From: Spirochaeta lutea
GTDB taxonomy: Bacteria > Spirochaetota > Spirochaetia > DSM-27196 > Salinispiraceae
Direction of reading: 5' to 3'
Assembly: GCF_000758165.1 (NCBI RefSeq)
Contig: NZ_JNUP01000071.1
Location: 157,766 to 221,765, forward strand
Length of the DNA stretch: 64,000 nt
Part shown: positions 45,641-53,350 of the stretch, one piece after another
How positions within the stretch are numbered: the stretch's first letter is position 1
Layout: every line of letters starts with the position of its first letter
Made by a program: the position numbers and the translations under genes
Notes under the pieces: model-generated
What the model was told of the DNA's origin: nothing
The model's input: only the letters and a program-made list of their open reading frames with translations
The model's database searches: none

Positions 45641-46833
45641 ACCCCGGTCTCCCGGGCCGCGGCGTAAAAGACCCCTTCGGCATGGCGGGTCAGGGCCCCC
45701 ACATCCTGGCTGTACAGGTAATCCCAGCCAAGCCAGAGGAACCGATCCCCGGACTCCAGGCGGTTATCCACCCCGCTGTGGGTGGAGGGAAACCGGCCTC
45801 GGTGGCTGAGAATCTCGCCGACGGTCCTGCCGGCCAAAAACTCACAGATCCCTTTCACCCCGGGATCCCCCAGGGTTCCCAGCATAAAAATGGGGGTCAC
45901 AATAGCCCCCTCCCGAGGCCATACCGCCTGAACCGGAGATCCGGGCTGGATGGTCCGGGTAAAAAAGTAGGGCAGTATCGTCACCGCCGGGGGGCTCTTC
46001 ACCATCTGGGCCGGATGCATGGAGGACTGCATATTCCTCCCCAGAGCCTGGAGCCCGGAGTCTCCGTAGAGTTTATATATATTTAGAAGTAGTCCGTTAA
46101 AGAGATCAAAATCCCCCACCGGCAAGGAAACCGAGTCGGCGAACTCCGGGGAAAGCACATCCTCCCAGGATCGGGGTACATCACGGCCGTCCAGGAGTTC
46201 GGTATTCACCATGAACACTGCGGGTACAACCCCGATTACCCCGTAACGCCCCCGGGTATCCAAGATCCCCGCCCGGCGGGTCTCCTCGTTCCCCGGGTCC
46301 TGTTCCTGACCCGCCAAAGGATTCCCCACAGCCCCCCGATCCAGAAGCTGGGTCAGCCGGGAATTATGAAAAAAGAGGTCGAACCCGGCGCTCAGAAACA
46401 CATCAGGCAGCCCCTCAAGGCCCGCACCCCGGTCCAGATCCTCCTTCAACCAGTCCAACCCCACGTAGGCGGCCTGAAGGTTGTAGGAAATACCCCTGCC
46501 AGTCCGCCCTCGGAACTCCTCTCCGAAGGCCTCGCAGGCCTCCAATAGGGGAATCCGGACAGGACAGGGCAGCAGACCGGTTACCTGGTAATCTCCCTGG
46601 GTACTTTCTTCCGGGGTGATTTCCATGCCCGCCGCCCTCCGAATGCCCTGGACAAGGTCCAGGCTGTCCATCCCCTTGAGCATGGCAGCGGTCTCCACCG
46701 TCAAGGTTGATCCCACCCCTGCCAGGGAGCCTTCATCGCTCACTCCGGCGAACCCCAGTTCCCGGAAATACTCCCGGGTCCCGGGGTAGGCAGTGACTAT
46801 ATCTAAAAAGGTTGAGTTCTTGCTGATTTCCAT
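45637..46833 (-). CDS. Binding-protein-like protein without signal peptide, with DUF1858-like N-terminus
   Basis: A 398-residue protein. Residues 1-60 resemble DUF1858/ScdA-type helices (STFLDIVTAYPGTREYFREL then GFAGV). The rest has the fold signs of an ABC extracellular solute-binding protein of the iron/spermidine class (LPCPVRIPLLEACEAF, GVVPAVFMVNTELL, PRSWEDVLSPEF, IFMLGTLGDPG). No signal peptide or lipobox exists, so it should stay in the cytosol. It is the first gene of the hcp operon, 4 bp overlapping the GTPase gene, and there is no Shine-Dalgarno: the predicted transcript starts at the ATG. The function is unknown. Confidence 0.8.
   Translation of the reverse strand: MEISKNSTFLDIVTAYPGTREYFRELGFAGVSDEGSLAGVGSTLTVETAAMLKGMDSLDLVQGIRRAAGMEITPEESTQGDYQVTGLLPCPVRIPLLEACEAFGEEFRGRTGRGISYNLQAAYVGLDWLKEDLDRGAGLEGLPDVFLSAGFDLFFHNSRLTQLLDRGAVGNPLAGQEQDPGNEETRRAGILDTRGRYGVIGVVPAVFMVNTELLDGRDVPRSWEDVLSPEFADSVSLPVGDFDLFNGLLLNIYKLYGDSGLQALGRNMQSSMHPAQMVKSPPAVTILPYFFTRTIQPGSPVQAVWPREGAIVTPIFMLGTLGDPGVKGICEFLAGRTVGEILSHRGRFPSTHSGVDNRLESGDRFLWLGWDYLYSQDVGALTRHAEGVFYAAARETGV
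46613..46630 (+). repeat. 18/19-nt recurrent motif, occurrence 4 (inside coding sequence)
   Basis: GGGGTGATTTCCATGCCC, identical over 18 nt to the copy at 55960, read on the opposite strand; it encodes GMEITP of the binding-protein-like gene. Confidence 0.4.
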
Positions 46834-46889
46834 GGGGCCCAGTGTAGCCCCCCAGGGGAAGCCCCGCCTTGACCTAGGTCAAGGCGGGG
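46834..46889 (-). promoter_or_regulatory. Crp/Fnr-class (HcpR-like) promoter of the hcp operon
   Basis: A perfect 28-bp palindrome at 46862-46889 has the core CCTTGACCTAGGTCAAGG, matching the TTGAC-n4-GTCAA type used by HcpR in several anaerobes. On the minus strand TACACT at 46846-46841 would be the -10 box, giving a start near 46834, next to ATG 46833. The palindrome centre (46875.5) is then at -41.5, the class II activator position. The alternative, a terminator, is less likely: in the operon direction no T-run follows. Confidence 0.65.
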
Positions 46890-46918
46890 TGGGGTTTTTT
46901 GAGAAAAATCTTCTGTCA

Positions 46919-46937
46919 GGGGCATTCGAATCACCCT
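46919..46937 (-). repeat. 18/19-nt recurrent motif, occurrence 5
   Basis: Minus strand AGGGTGATTCGAATGCCCC, 86 bp upstream of the first gene of the hcp operon and just after the end of the sugar permease gene. It is identical over 20 nt to the copy at 54729. Confidence 0.45.
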
Positions 46938-46947
46938 GAAAAATCCG

Positions 46948-47790
46948 TCATCCCTTAATGGCTCCGGCAGTGAGTCCTCGAATAAACTGTTTCGCCATAA
47001 GTAGGTACAAGAGTATAATCGGAACGGAGGCCAGGGTCAGGGTCGAAAGGATGCGGGTCCAGTCGGTCTGGTACTGGCCGAAGAGCCGGGTAATGCCGAG
47101 CATGAGGGTACGCTGGTTCTCGCTCCGGATGAAGATGAGGGGGAACCAGAGGTCGTTCCAGAGGTTAACCAGGTTGAAGATCGCCACGGTAGCCATGGCC
47201 GGCCGGGTAAGGGGGAGGATGATCTGCCAGAATATCCGCGCCCGGGATGCACCGTCGATCTGGGCAGCATGCAGCAGATCCCGGGGTACTCCCCGGACAA
47301 ACTCCGTCAGCACGAAGACACCCAGGGGCATCCCCATGGCCACATACACCGGTATGAGGCCCACGGCCTTGTCCAGGAGGTTCAGGGCCTTGGCGATCTG
47401 CAGCAGATTCACGCTCCCGATCCGGATGGGGATCATCAATCCCGCCAGGAAAAACAGGGCCACCACCCGGGTAAGGGTTACCTGCCAGTTTGCAATGGCG
47501 TAAGCAGCTGCGGCGGCGCACACCAGGATAAACACGATGGATACCCCGACCACTAGGAGGCTGTTCAAGAAGTAGAGGGGAAAACTGCTTCCGGTAAAGA
47601 TGAGCCGGTACCCTTCCAGGGTCCATTCCTCGGGAAATCCCAGGGGGGAGGCATAGATCGACAGCCGGGGCTTAAAGGAATTGATGACCATGACCCATAG
47701 GGGTACCAGTACCAGGATGCTCCATATGCCCAATACCGCGTAGCTTACCAGGGGGGTCCGCATAAATAAGGGTTTCTGTGGTTTGTTCAT
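46948..47790 (-). CDS. ABC sugar transporter permease (MalG type)
   Basis: A 280-residue inner-membrane protein with six helices and the EAA loop LLHAAQIDGASRARIFWQIILP, typical of CUT1-family carbohydrate permeases. It forms a heterodimer with the MalF-type protein; the two genes overlap by 4 bp. The binding protein is encoded 196 bp upstream of the pair. No ATPase is in the operon, which suggests a shared MsmK/MalK-like ATPase encoded elsewhere. Confidence 0.93.
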   Translation of the reverse strand: MNKPQKPLFMRTPLVSYAVLGIWSILVLVPLWVMVINSFKPRLSIYASPLGFPEEWTLEGYRLIFTGSSFPLYFLNSLLVVGVSIVFILVCAAAAAYAIANWQVTLTRVVALFFLAGLMIPIRIGSVNLLQIAKALNLLDKAVGLIPVYVAMGMPLGVFVLTEFVRGVPRDLLHAAQIDGASRARIFWQIILPLTRPAMATVAIFNLVNLWNDLWFPLIFIRSENQRTLMLGITRLFGQYQTDWTRILSTLTLASVPIILLYLLMAKQFIRGLTAGAIKG

Positions 47791-48734
47791 TGGGCTGCCT
47801 CACTCTTGTCCGAGAAGAATCCCCGCATAATCATAACCCCGAGAAACAGGATCAGGAAAATCACCGAGGCTACTGCTGCTCCCAGACCCATGTCCGGGAT
47901 TCCCACGGGGTGTTGGCCGGCTATGCCGATCCGGTAAAAATAGGTTCCCAGAATATCCGTGGCGTAGTTCGGGGGACCGTTGGCTCCGGTCATGGCGTAC
48001 ACCACGTCGAAGGCATTGAAGTTACCCGTAAAGGTCAGGATGGACACCACCCCGATGATGGGGCTCAGCAGGGGCAGCTTGATCCGCCAGAACACCGTCC
48101 ACTCGCTGGCACCGTCGATGGCTGCCGCCTCGTAGAGATCCTCCGGAATGTTCTGGAGTCCCGCCAGGAAGATCATCATGGGTATTCCCACCCATTGCCA
48201 TGAGGAAACCAGGCTGACCACCACCAGGGCGGTATGGCTCTGGCCGAGCCAGGGTTGGGAGAGGCTGTCCAGCCCCAGGGTATCCAGGGCCATATTTATC
48301 AATCCCCACTGGGGGTTAAGAAGCAGTTTCCATAAAAACCCGGTTACCAGAATGGCAAGGGTCGTGGGAATAAAGATGATCGTCCGGAAGATGTCCCGGA
48401 CTCTGGTTCCCATCCGGCGGGAACTGAGCAGCAGGGCAAAAAAGAGCCCCAGGGTATTTTGAACCACCATATGAATCAGAAAAAAGATCCAGGTATTCCC
48501 GAAGGCGTTCCAGAACCGCTGGGCGGTGGCCGGCTCCATAAAAAGCCTCCGGTAGTTATCAAAACCGACAAAATTATTAAGGGTAAATCCTGATCCGCTG
48601 TATAAGCTCAACCGCAGGGAGTTTAACAGGGGCAGGGCCATAAACAGTACATATACCACCAGGGCAGGCAGAATATACCAGAGCCAACCCCAGGTTTGCC
48701 GAGGGTTTTTCATGGACTTGTGTGTTGATCTCAT
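47787..48734 (-). CDS. ABC sugar transporter permease (MalF type)
   Basis: A 315-residue protein with an N-terminal helix (YILPALVVYVLFMALPLLNS) and the EAA loop DLYEAAAIDGASEWTVFWRI. The start is uncertain: 48734 and 48713 are both in frame, neither with a good ribosome site, while an ORF extension to 48788 looks spurious. It partners the MalG-type gene below. Confidence 0.9.
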   Translation of the reverse strand: MRSTHKSMKNPRQTWGWLWYILPALVVYVLFMALPLLNSLRLSLYSGSGFTLNNFVGFDNYRRLFMEPATAQRFWNAFGNTWIFFLIHMVVQNTLGLFFALLLSSRRMGTRVRDIFRTIIFIPTTLAILVTGFLWKLLLNPQWGLINMALDTLGLDSLSQPWLGQSHTALVVVSLVSSWQWVGIPMMIFLAGLQNIPEDLYEAAAIDGASEWTVFWRIKLPLLSPIIGVVSILTFTGNFNAFDVVYAMTGANGPPNYATDILGTYFYRIGIAGQHPVGIPDMGLGAAVASVIFLILFLGVMIMRGFFSDKSEAAQ

Positions 48735-48929
48735 GTACAACCTGTACCCGTAGGTACCGAAGCCGAAAGGACATTCCGGGGTTCCCATCGGGCCCCCGGA
48801 ATCCGCAGCTCAAACCCCGTCCCCTAGGCCGGGTCAGGGGCGGGTAATCCCGGCTGCGGGGGGCTGCCAAACCGAGGCTGCGTTCCACCGCCTCGGCTCG
48901 TCAACCGCCCCAACCGGGCTGCCCGGTCG

Positions 48930-50216
48930 TTACTGGGCCGGTGGGTACCACTGGGCCAGGCCCGACTGCAGGGCATCGGCAGCCTGCTGGGGTGTCAATT
49001 CTCCGGTGAGAACCCCGATGGAGCCGGACATCATCAAATTGTACCCGCTGGGGTTCCCGCTCATCATCTTCGGCCAGGGCCAGCGCACATCCAACCCTCG
49101 TCCCGTATTCATGGATAAAAAGGCGTTGGCATAGGGGTTATCCAGCTGGGGTGCATTGGAGATCATGGGGAAGAAGCCGGGAAGCTGGTCGCCTACCACC
49201 TTGGCTGCCTGGGGAGTGGTCAGCCATTCCAGGAATACCTTGGCCTCTGCGGTGTGATCCGAGGCTGGGTTAATGGCCAATCCGTTGTCGGGATGGAAGG
49301 TTACGTAACCCGGTGAACCGGCCGGGGGCGGTACGGGGAAGACACTCCATTCAAAGCCGGGGTCGGCCGCTACGAACTCGGAGATTGTCCAGGATCCATC
49401 AAAGAACATGGCTGCCTGGCCCAACTGGAATAGCGCCTTGCTATCGTTGTAGCCAATGGCCATGAATCCCTCGGGCAGGTAGGGTTTCAAATCTTCAATG
49501 GCTTCAAAGGCAGCCCTTACATGACTGTCGTTGAACTTCCGCGCTCCCGAATCGTAGGCTAACCGCCCCTCCCGGCCACCGATGAAGTTTGGCGCCAAGC
49601 TCATGAATACCACCTCGGCTATATCCCACTCGTCGGCGATACCGTTGGCAAAGGGAATATACCCTGCATCCTGAATGGTCCGGGCTGCTCTCATGAGCTC
49701 CTCCCAGGTCTTCGGTACCTGGATACCCAGCTCGGCGAAAAGGTCTTTGTTATAGTAGATACCGTGGGAAACCGCGAGAAAGGGCATTGCAAATACCCCA
49801 CCGTCTCCGGCGGTCCAGGGCGACCTGGCTCCCTCGTCATAGTTCTGCTGTACAAAATCCTCGCCGGATAGATCAACCATGTAGCCGTCTTGGAAAAGCT
49901 CTTCACCCGTGGCGTAGGACCGGGCGTAAAAGATGTCCGGTGCGATACCGCTTTCCAGCTGGAGCCGCAGGGTAGCGTTGTAATCCGGGGGATTCACCGG
50001 GTCGAATTTTATCCGTATCTCAGGGTGGGAAGCATGAAATTCCGCAAGTAAGGCCTCAATCTGCGCGACATCGTCGGTCCGCCACGAGCCCAGGGTCAGT
50101 TGGGTGACTCCCCCGGCCTGTCCTTCCTGGGATTCTCCGCCTCCTCCGGCGAAGAGACCTGCAGAACAAAGCAGCAGGATAAGTACCTGCCCAAATTTTC
50201 GGAAACCAGTCTTCAT
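48930..50216 (-). CDS. Extracellular sugar-binding protein of ABC transporter
   Basis: A 428-residue family 1 solute-binding protein. The signal peptide ends in GLFAGGGGESQEGQAGG; the Cys in the hydrophobic core (LLLCSAG) is a poor lipobox, so release by signal peptidase I at AGG is more likely. The mature part shows the usual PDIFYARSYATGEELFQDG, PKTWEELMRAARTIQDAGY and LPGFFPMISNAP blocks. Start supported by AAGGAGG. The sugar is unknown. Confidence 0.92.
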   Translation of the reverse strand: MKTGFRKFGQVLILLLCSAGLFAGGGGESQEGQAGGVTQLTLGSWRTDDVAQIEALLAEFHASHPEIRIKFDPVNPPDYNATLRLQLESGIAPDIFYARSYATGEELFQDGYMVDLSGEDFVQQNYDEGARSPWTAGDGGVFAMPFLAVSHGIYYNKDLFAELGIQVPKTWEELMRAARTIQDAGYIPFANGIADEWDIAEVVFMSLAPNFIGGREGRLAYDSGARKFNDSHVRAAFEAIEDLKPYLPEGFMAIGYNDSKALFQLGQAAMFFDGSWTISEFVAADPGFEWSVFPVPPPAGSPGYVTFHPDNGLAINPASDHTAEAKVFLEWLTTPQAAKVVGDQLPGFFPMISNAPQLDNPYANAFLSMNTGRGLDVRWPWPKMMSGNPSGYNLMMSGSIGVLTGELTPQQAADALQSGLAQWYPPAQ

Positions 50217-50336
50217 ATAATCCTCCTTAAAGAACCAGTTACCCTATTCTGGATCCAGATACCCCCGAAGACAATGAACGGTTGTACCCGCTTTGTACCG
50301 GATTTGTACTAGTCCCAGGCAATGCTAAAACAAGGA

Positions 50337-50441
50337 TAGTGCGCAGAAGAATGTAAACTACACCAGATATAAGGGAACAACCAGAAACCCAACCCAGGGG
50401 TGGTGTCCCCTGGGTGAAAAGTTACAACCTTTTGCGCACTA
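50337..50441 (+). repeat. 105-bp dispersed repeat, copy F
   Basis: Full copy, 105 bp: TAGTGCGCAGAAGAATGTAA at the left, ACCAGATATAAGGGAACAA and CCCAGGGGTGGTGTC inside, GTTACAACCTTTTGCGCACTA at the right. It lies between the binding-protein and response-regulator genes and ends one base before the stop codon of the regulator. Confidence 0.92.
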
Positions 50442-50442
50442 C

Positions 50443-51285
50443 CTAAAACAAACGGCTCTCCCGGGCCCTCCGCACAGCCTGAACCCGGTTGGTAACCTCA
50501 AGCTTTGAATAGATCCGGCTTACGTAGTTTCGTACTGTTTGCTCGGCGATACAAACCTGATCGGCAATTTCCGGGTTGGTAAAGCCCCGCACCATAAGGC
50601 CCAGAATCTGACGTTCCTTTCGGGTCAGTTCATCAACCCAGGGCAGATCGTTTCCCGAACCGGGGGTAGAATGCCCTGCTCCCATCATCCTGGAGCCATC
50701 CCGCGGCCCAGGCGAGACCCTCCTACCGGGAGGAACCGGGCCTTCTTCCCCGGATCCTGTATACCCCGCCTTCCCGGAGCTGCCGGAATCGGTGCTGACT
50801 CCGCCAGGTTCCCCGATTCCGGGGCTGGATTCCGGTCCGATAGCGGTTCCCGGGATATCTGCCGAACCGCGAGATGTAAGCAGACTGGGGACAACCCGGG
50901 GGTCAATGGATACCGCCCCGCTCAAGGCGGCCCGGATGGAGGCAATGAGTTCGGAGGTGGGAATATTCTTCAACAGGTACCCCGACGCGCCGTAGCTCAG
51001 GGCATGGCGCACGTATTCATCATCCTCGAAGGTGGTGAGCATGATAATACGGATCGCCGGGTGGCGCTGCTTGATGATGCGTACCGCCTCCACCCCGTTC
51101 ATCCCGGGCATACGCACATCCATGAGCATGATATCCGGACGCTGCTCGTCAGCCAATTCAACCGCCTGGTGTCCGTCCTCCCCCAGGGCAACCACCTGGA
51201 GTTCCGGTTCATTATTTTCAATGACCACCCGGAGACTCTCTAAAAACAACCGCTGATCGTCCACCAGCACAATACGTTTGGACAT
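50443..51285 (-). CDS. NarL/LuxR-type response regulator with a long linker
   Basis: A 280-residue regulator. The receiver has phosphoacceptor Asp56 (IMLMDVRMPGMNG) and Lys about 107 (GYLLKNIP). The DNA-binding GerE domain is ELTRKERQILGLMVRGFTNP then EIADQVCIAEQTVRNYVSRI. Between them are about 75 Gly/Ser/Pro-rich residues, far longer than usual. It follows the kinase gene with a TAATG overlap and is close to the sugar transporter, which it might control; this is inference from position. Confidence 0.92.
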   Translation of the reverse strand: MSKRIVLVDDQRLFLESLRVVIENNEPELQVVALGEDGHQAVELADEQRPDIMLMDVRMPGMNGVEAVRIIKQRHPAIRIIMLTTFEDDEYVRHALSYGASGYLLKNIPTSELIASIRAALSGAVSIDPRVVPSLLTSRGSADIPGTAIGPESSPGIGEPGGVSTDSGSSGKAGYTGSGEEGPVPPGRRVSPGPRDGSRMMGAGHSTPGSGNDLPWVDELTRKERQILGLMVRGFTNPEIADQVCIAEQTVRNYVSRIYSKLEVTNRVQAVRRARESRLF

Positions 51286-52571
51286 TATTCACCGTCCTCT
51301 CGGAATCCGTCCGCCGGGGAACCGGTCTCCCCTGAAACCGGTCTCTGTACCTCCCTGCCTCGCCAGGGAATGGCGATGGTCAGGCTGAATCCAGGATCAA
51401 GGCTATGGCTCTCCAATCTGCCGGCCAGGGGCTGGAGCCGCTCCCTCATACCGCCCAATCCGATACCTTCACCATTCTGCTTGGAACCAACCCCGTCATC
51501 CATCACCGTGAGCCGCAGCTCCTGACCGGTCCAGTGCAGAATAATCTGAATAGCCCGGGCCTTGCCGTGCAGGAAGGCATTGGTCATACCCTCCTGTACA
51601 CCCCGGTACAAGAGATGCTCAATCTCCCAGGGCAGATCACCCCGTACATTGGTGGTCTGGAGATCCACCCGGATCCCCGTAGCCTGAGAAAAGTTTTGGG
51701 TGAGATTTCGAATCCGCCGTAAGATCGGAAAACTCCGCTCCTGGGATTCTCGAAGCTGATGCAGGGCCCGGCGTATCTCCTGCTGGCTATCCTCCAGTTG
51801 GACCTTACCCTGGAGCATCAGTCGACGCAGCTCCCGGGGATCCTGCTCTATGAGAATATCTCCGGCCTCAAAGAGCATGCGTAGACTGGTTAGGGTGAAA
51901 CCCATCAGGTCGTGGATTTCCCGGGTGATCCTCTTACGCTCTTCCTCCATGGACCGGCGCTCCACCTGGACGGCATACTCCTGGAAATCCAGGTTCGCCC
52001 GGGCCATCTCCCGGATAACCGTGGTCTGATGGGCCAGCTGCTCCTGGGAACGGGTATTAGAATCCCAGGCAGCCCTTCCGATACCTCCCAGCAGCACGGA
52101 CCAGAGGGCGAAAAATCCCCCTAGAATGGCAGGCTGGCCCTGGGGGTGGGTCGCCTCCCGACCCCAGAAGAACTCGGGCAGCGGCATCTGCCAATAAACC
52201 AGGAGAATCCCCCCCAGAACCCCCACCGCCACCGGCATGGAGAATAGGACGTAGCATTCCACCGTCAGAGACAGGAACAAAATCAGCCCTAACAGGACCT
52301 GACCGCGGACAGGCAGGACCAGGACATAGAGCAGCAGCACCCGGAGCAACAGAATAACCCCCCTGAAATGCCAGGGAAGATCCGCCACGATACCCAGAAT
52401 GCCTACCCCCAGGCCCAGCAGCCCCGCAGGAAGGATATACCCGTACCACTGGGCCGGTACCTGGCTGCGCACATCCCCGCTGAAGGCAAGGGAGAAAAAT
52501 ACCCCGTGGATCAACACCAGGAGCAGAACCATGAGCCTTCGGAAGGTTGTGGAGGGGTTGGGGTCCTTCAT
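51285..52571 (-). CDS. Sensor histidine kinase (HisKA_3/NarX type)
   Basis: A 428-residue membrane kinase. The first about 180 residues hold five or six helices (LMVLLLVLIHGVFFSLAF onwards), with little extracytosolic loop. The dimerisation motif RKRITREIHDLMGFTLTSL has the phosphorylated His at about 221; the ATPase part has EGMTNAFLHGKA and VMDDGVGSKQNGEGIGLGG. It forms a two-component pair with the NarL-type regulator. The gene follows the purine nucleoside phosphorylase gene by 21 bp. Confidence 0.92.
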   Translation of the reverse strand: MKDPNPSTTFRRLMVLLLVLIHGVFFSLAFSGDVRSQVPAQWYGYILPAGLLGLGVGILGIVADLPWHFRGVILLLRVLLLYVLVLPVRGQVLLGLILFLSLTVECYVLFSMPVAVGVLGGILLVYWQMPLPEFFWGREATHPQGQPAILGGFFALWSVLLGGIGRAAWDSNTRSQEQLAHQTTVIREMARANLDFQEYAVQVERRSMEEERKRITREIHDLMGFTLTSLRMLFEAGDILIEQDPRELRRLMLQGKVQLEDSQQEIRRALHQLRESQERSFPILRRIRNLTQNFSQATGIRVDLQTTNVRGDLPWEIEHLLYRGVQEGMTNAFLHGKARAIQIILHWTGQELRLTVMDDGVGSKQNGEGIGLGGMRERLQPLAGRLESHSLDPGFSLTIAIPWRGREVQRPVSGETGSPADGFREDGE

Positions 52572-52592
52572 ACTCTTGGTTCAGTATATACC

Positions 52593-53300
52593 CTACCCCT
52601 GGGTAACGACACCCAAGGCCAATTCAGCCATGGATGTAAACCCGGTTTCCCGTTCCTGGAGGGCGTCCCGGGAGGGATCAACCAGGCTGTCACTCACCGT
52701 CAGAATGCTCAGGGCCTGTCGGCCGTACTTGGCTGCCAGGGTGTACAACTCTGCGGTCTCCATCTCGATGCCCAAAACACCGTAGGAGGCCCACAACTTC
52801 CACACCTCAGGATCAGCATCGTAAAAACTGTCGGTGGAAAGAACCCCTCCGACAAATATCCGGTCTCCCCGCTGGGTTGCCAGACCATGGGTCTTGGCAA
52901 GCAGGGAAAAGTCCGCCAAGGGGGCATAGTCCATCCCCCGGAACCGCAGGGAATTCATGGAGCTATTGGTACAGGCACCTTGGGCCAGAATCAGGTCCTT
53001 GATCCCGATCCGCTCCTGGATTGCCCCGCAGCTCCCCACACGAATAACCTGCTGCACCCCGTAATCCCGGAACAACTCGTTTACATAGATGGAAAGAGAA
53101 GCCTGACCCATCCCCGATCCCATTACCGATACCTGGTTTCCCTGGTAGGTTCCGGTGTAGCAGTACATACCCCGCAGGCGGCTAACCAGCACCGGGTTCT
53201 CAAAATAGGTCTCGGCAATAAACTTGGCACGGAGAGGATCACCCGGCAGCAAGACGCTCCCGGCGATTTCTCCTGATTTGGCTTCAATGTGAATACTCAT
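52593..53300 (-). CDS. deoD: Purine-nucleoside phosphorylase DeoD
   Basis: A 235-residue enzyme of the hexameric bacterial type cleaving purine (deoxy)nucleosides with phosphate. Visible: VLLPGDPLRAKFIAETYF, VMGSGMGQASLSIYVNEL, IRVGSCGAIQE, GIEMETAELYTLAAKYG and TVSDSLVDP with the catalytic Asp. ATG 53300 (upstream GAAGGA) is chosen over 53309. It is probably cotranscribed with the two-component genes below, which is unusual company. Confidence 0.95.
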   Translation of the reverse strand: MSIHIEAKSGEIAGSVLLPGDPLRAKFIAETYFENPVLVSRLRGMYCYTGTYQGNQVSVMGSGMGQASLSIYVNELFRDYGVQQVIRVGSCGAIQERIGIKDLILAQGACTNSSMNSLRFRGMDYAPLADFSLLAKTHGLATQRGDRIFVGGVLSTDSFYDADPEVWKLWASYGVLGIEMETAELYTLAAKYGRQALSILTVSDSLVDPSRDALQERETGFTSMAELALGVVTQG

Positions 53301-53350
53301 GGGTACCATCCTTCATCGTTGATTTTCTATTGTCCCGTCCATACTAAACC

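Noticed and set aside
46862..46889. Palindrome as a plain terminator
   Set aside because: A T-run follows only on the plus strand, where no gene is upstream; on the operon strand there is none, and the spacing to a -10 box fits an activator site. It remains a possible second function.
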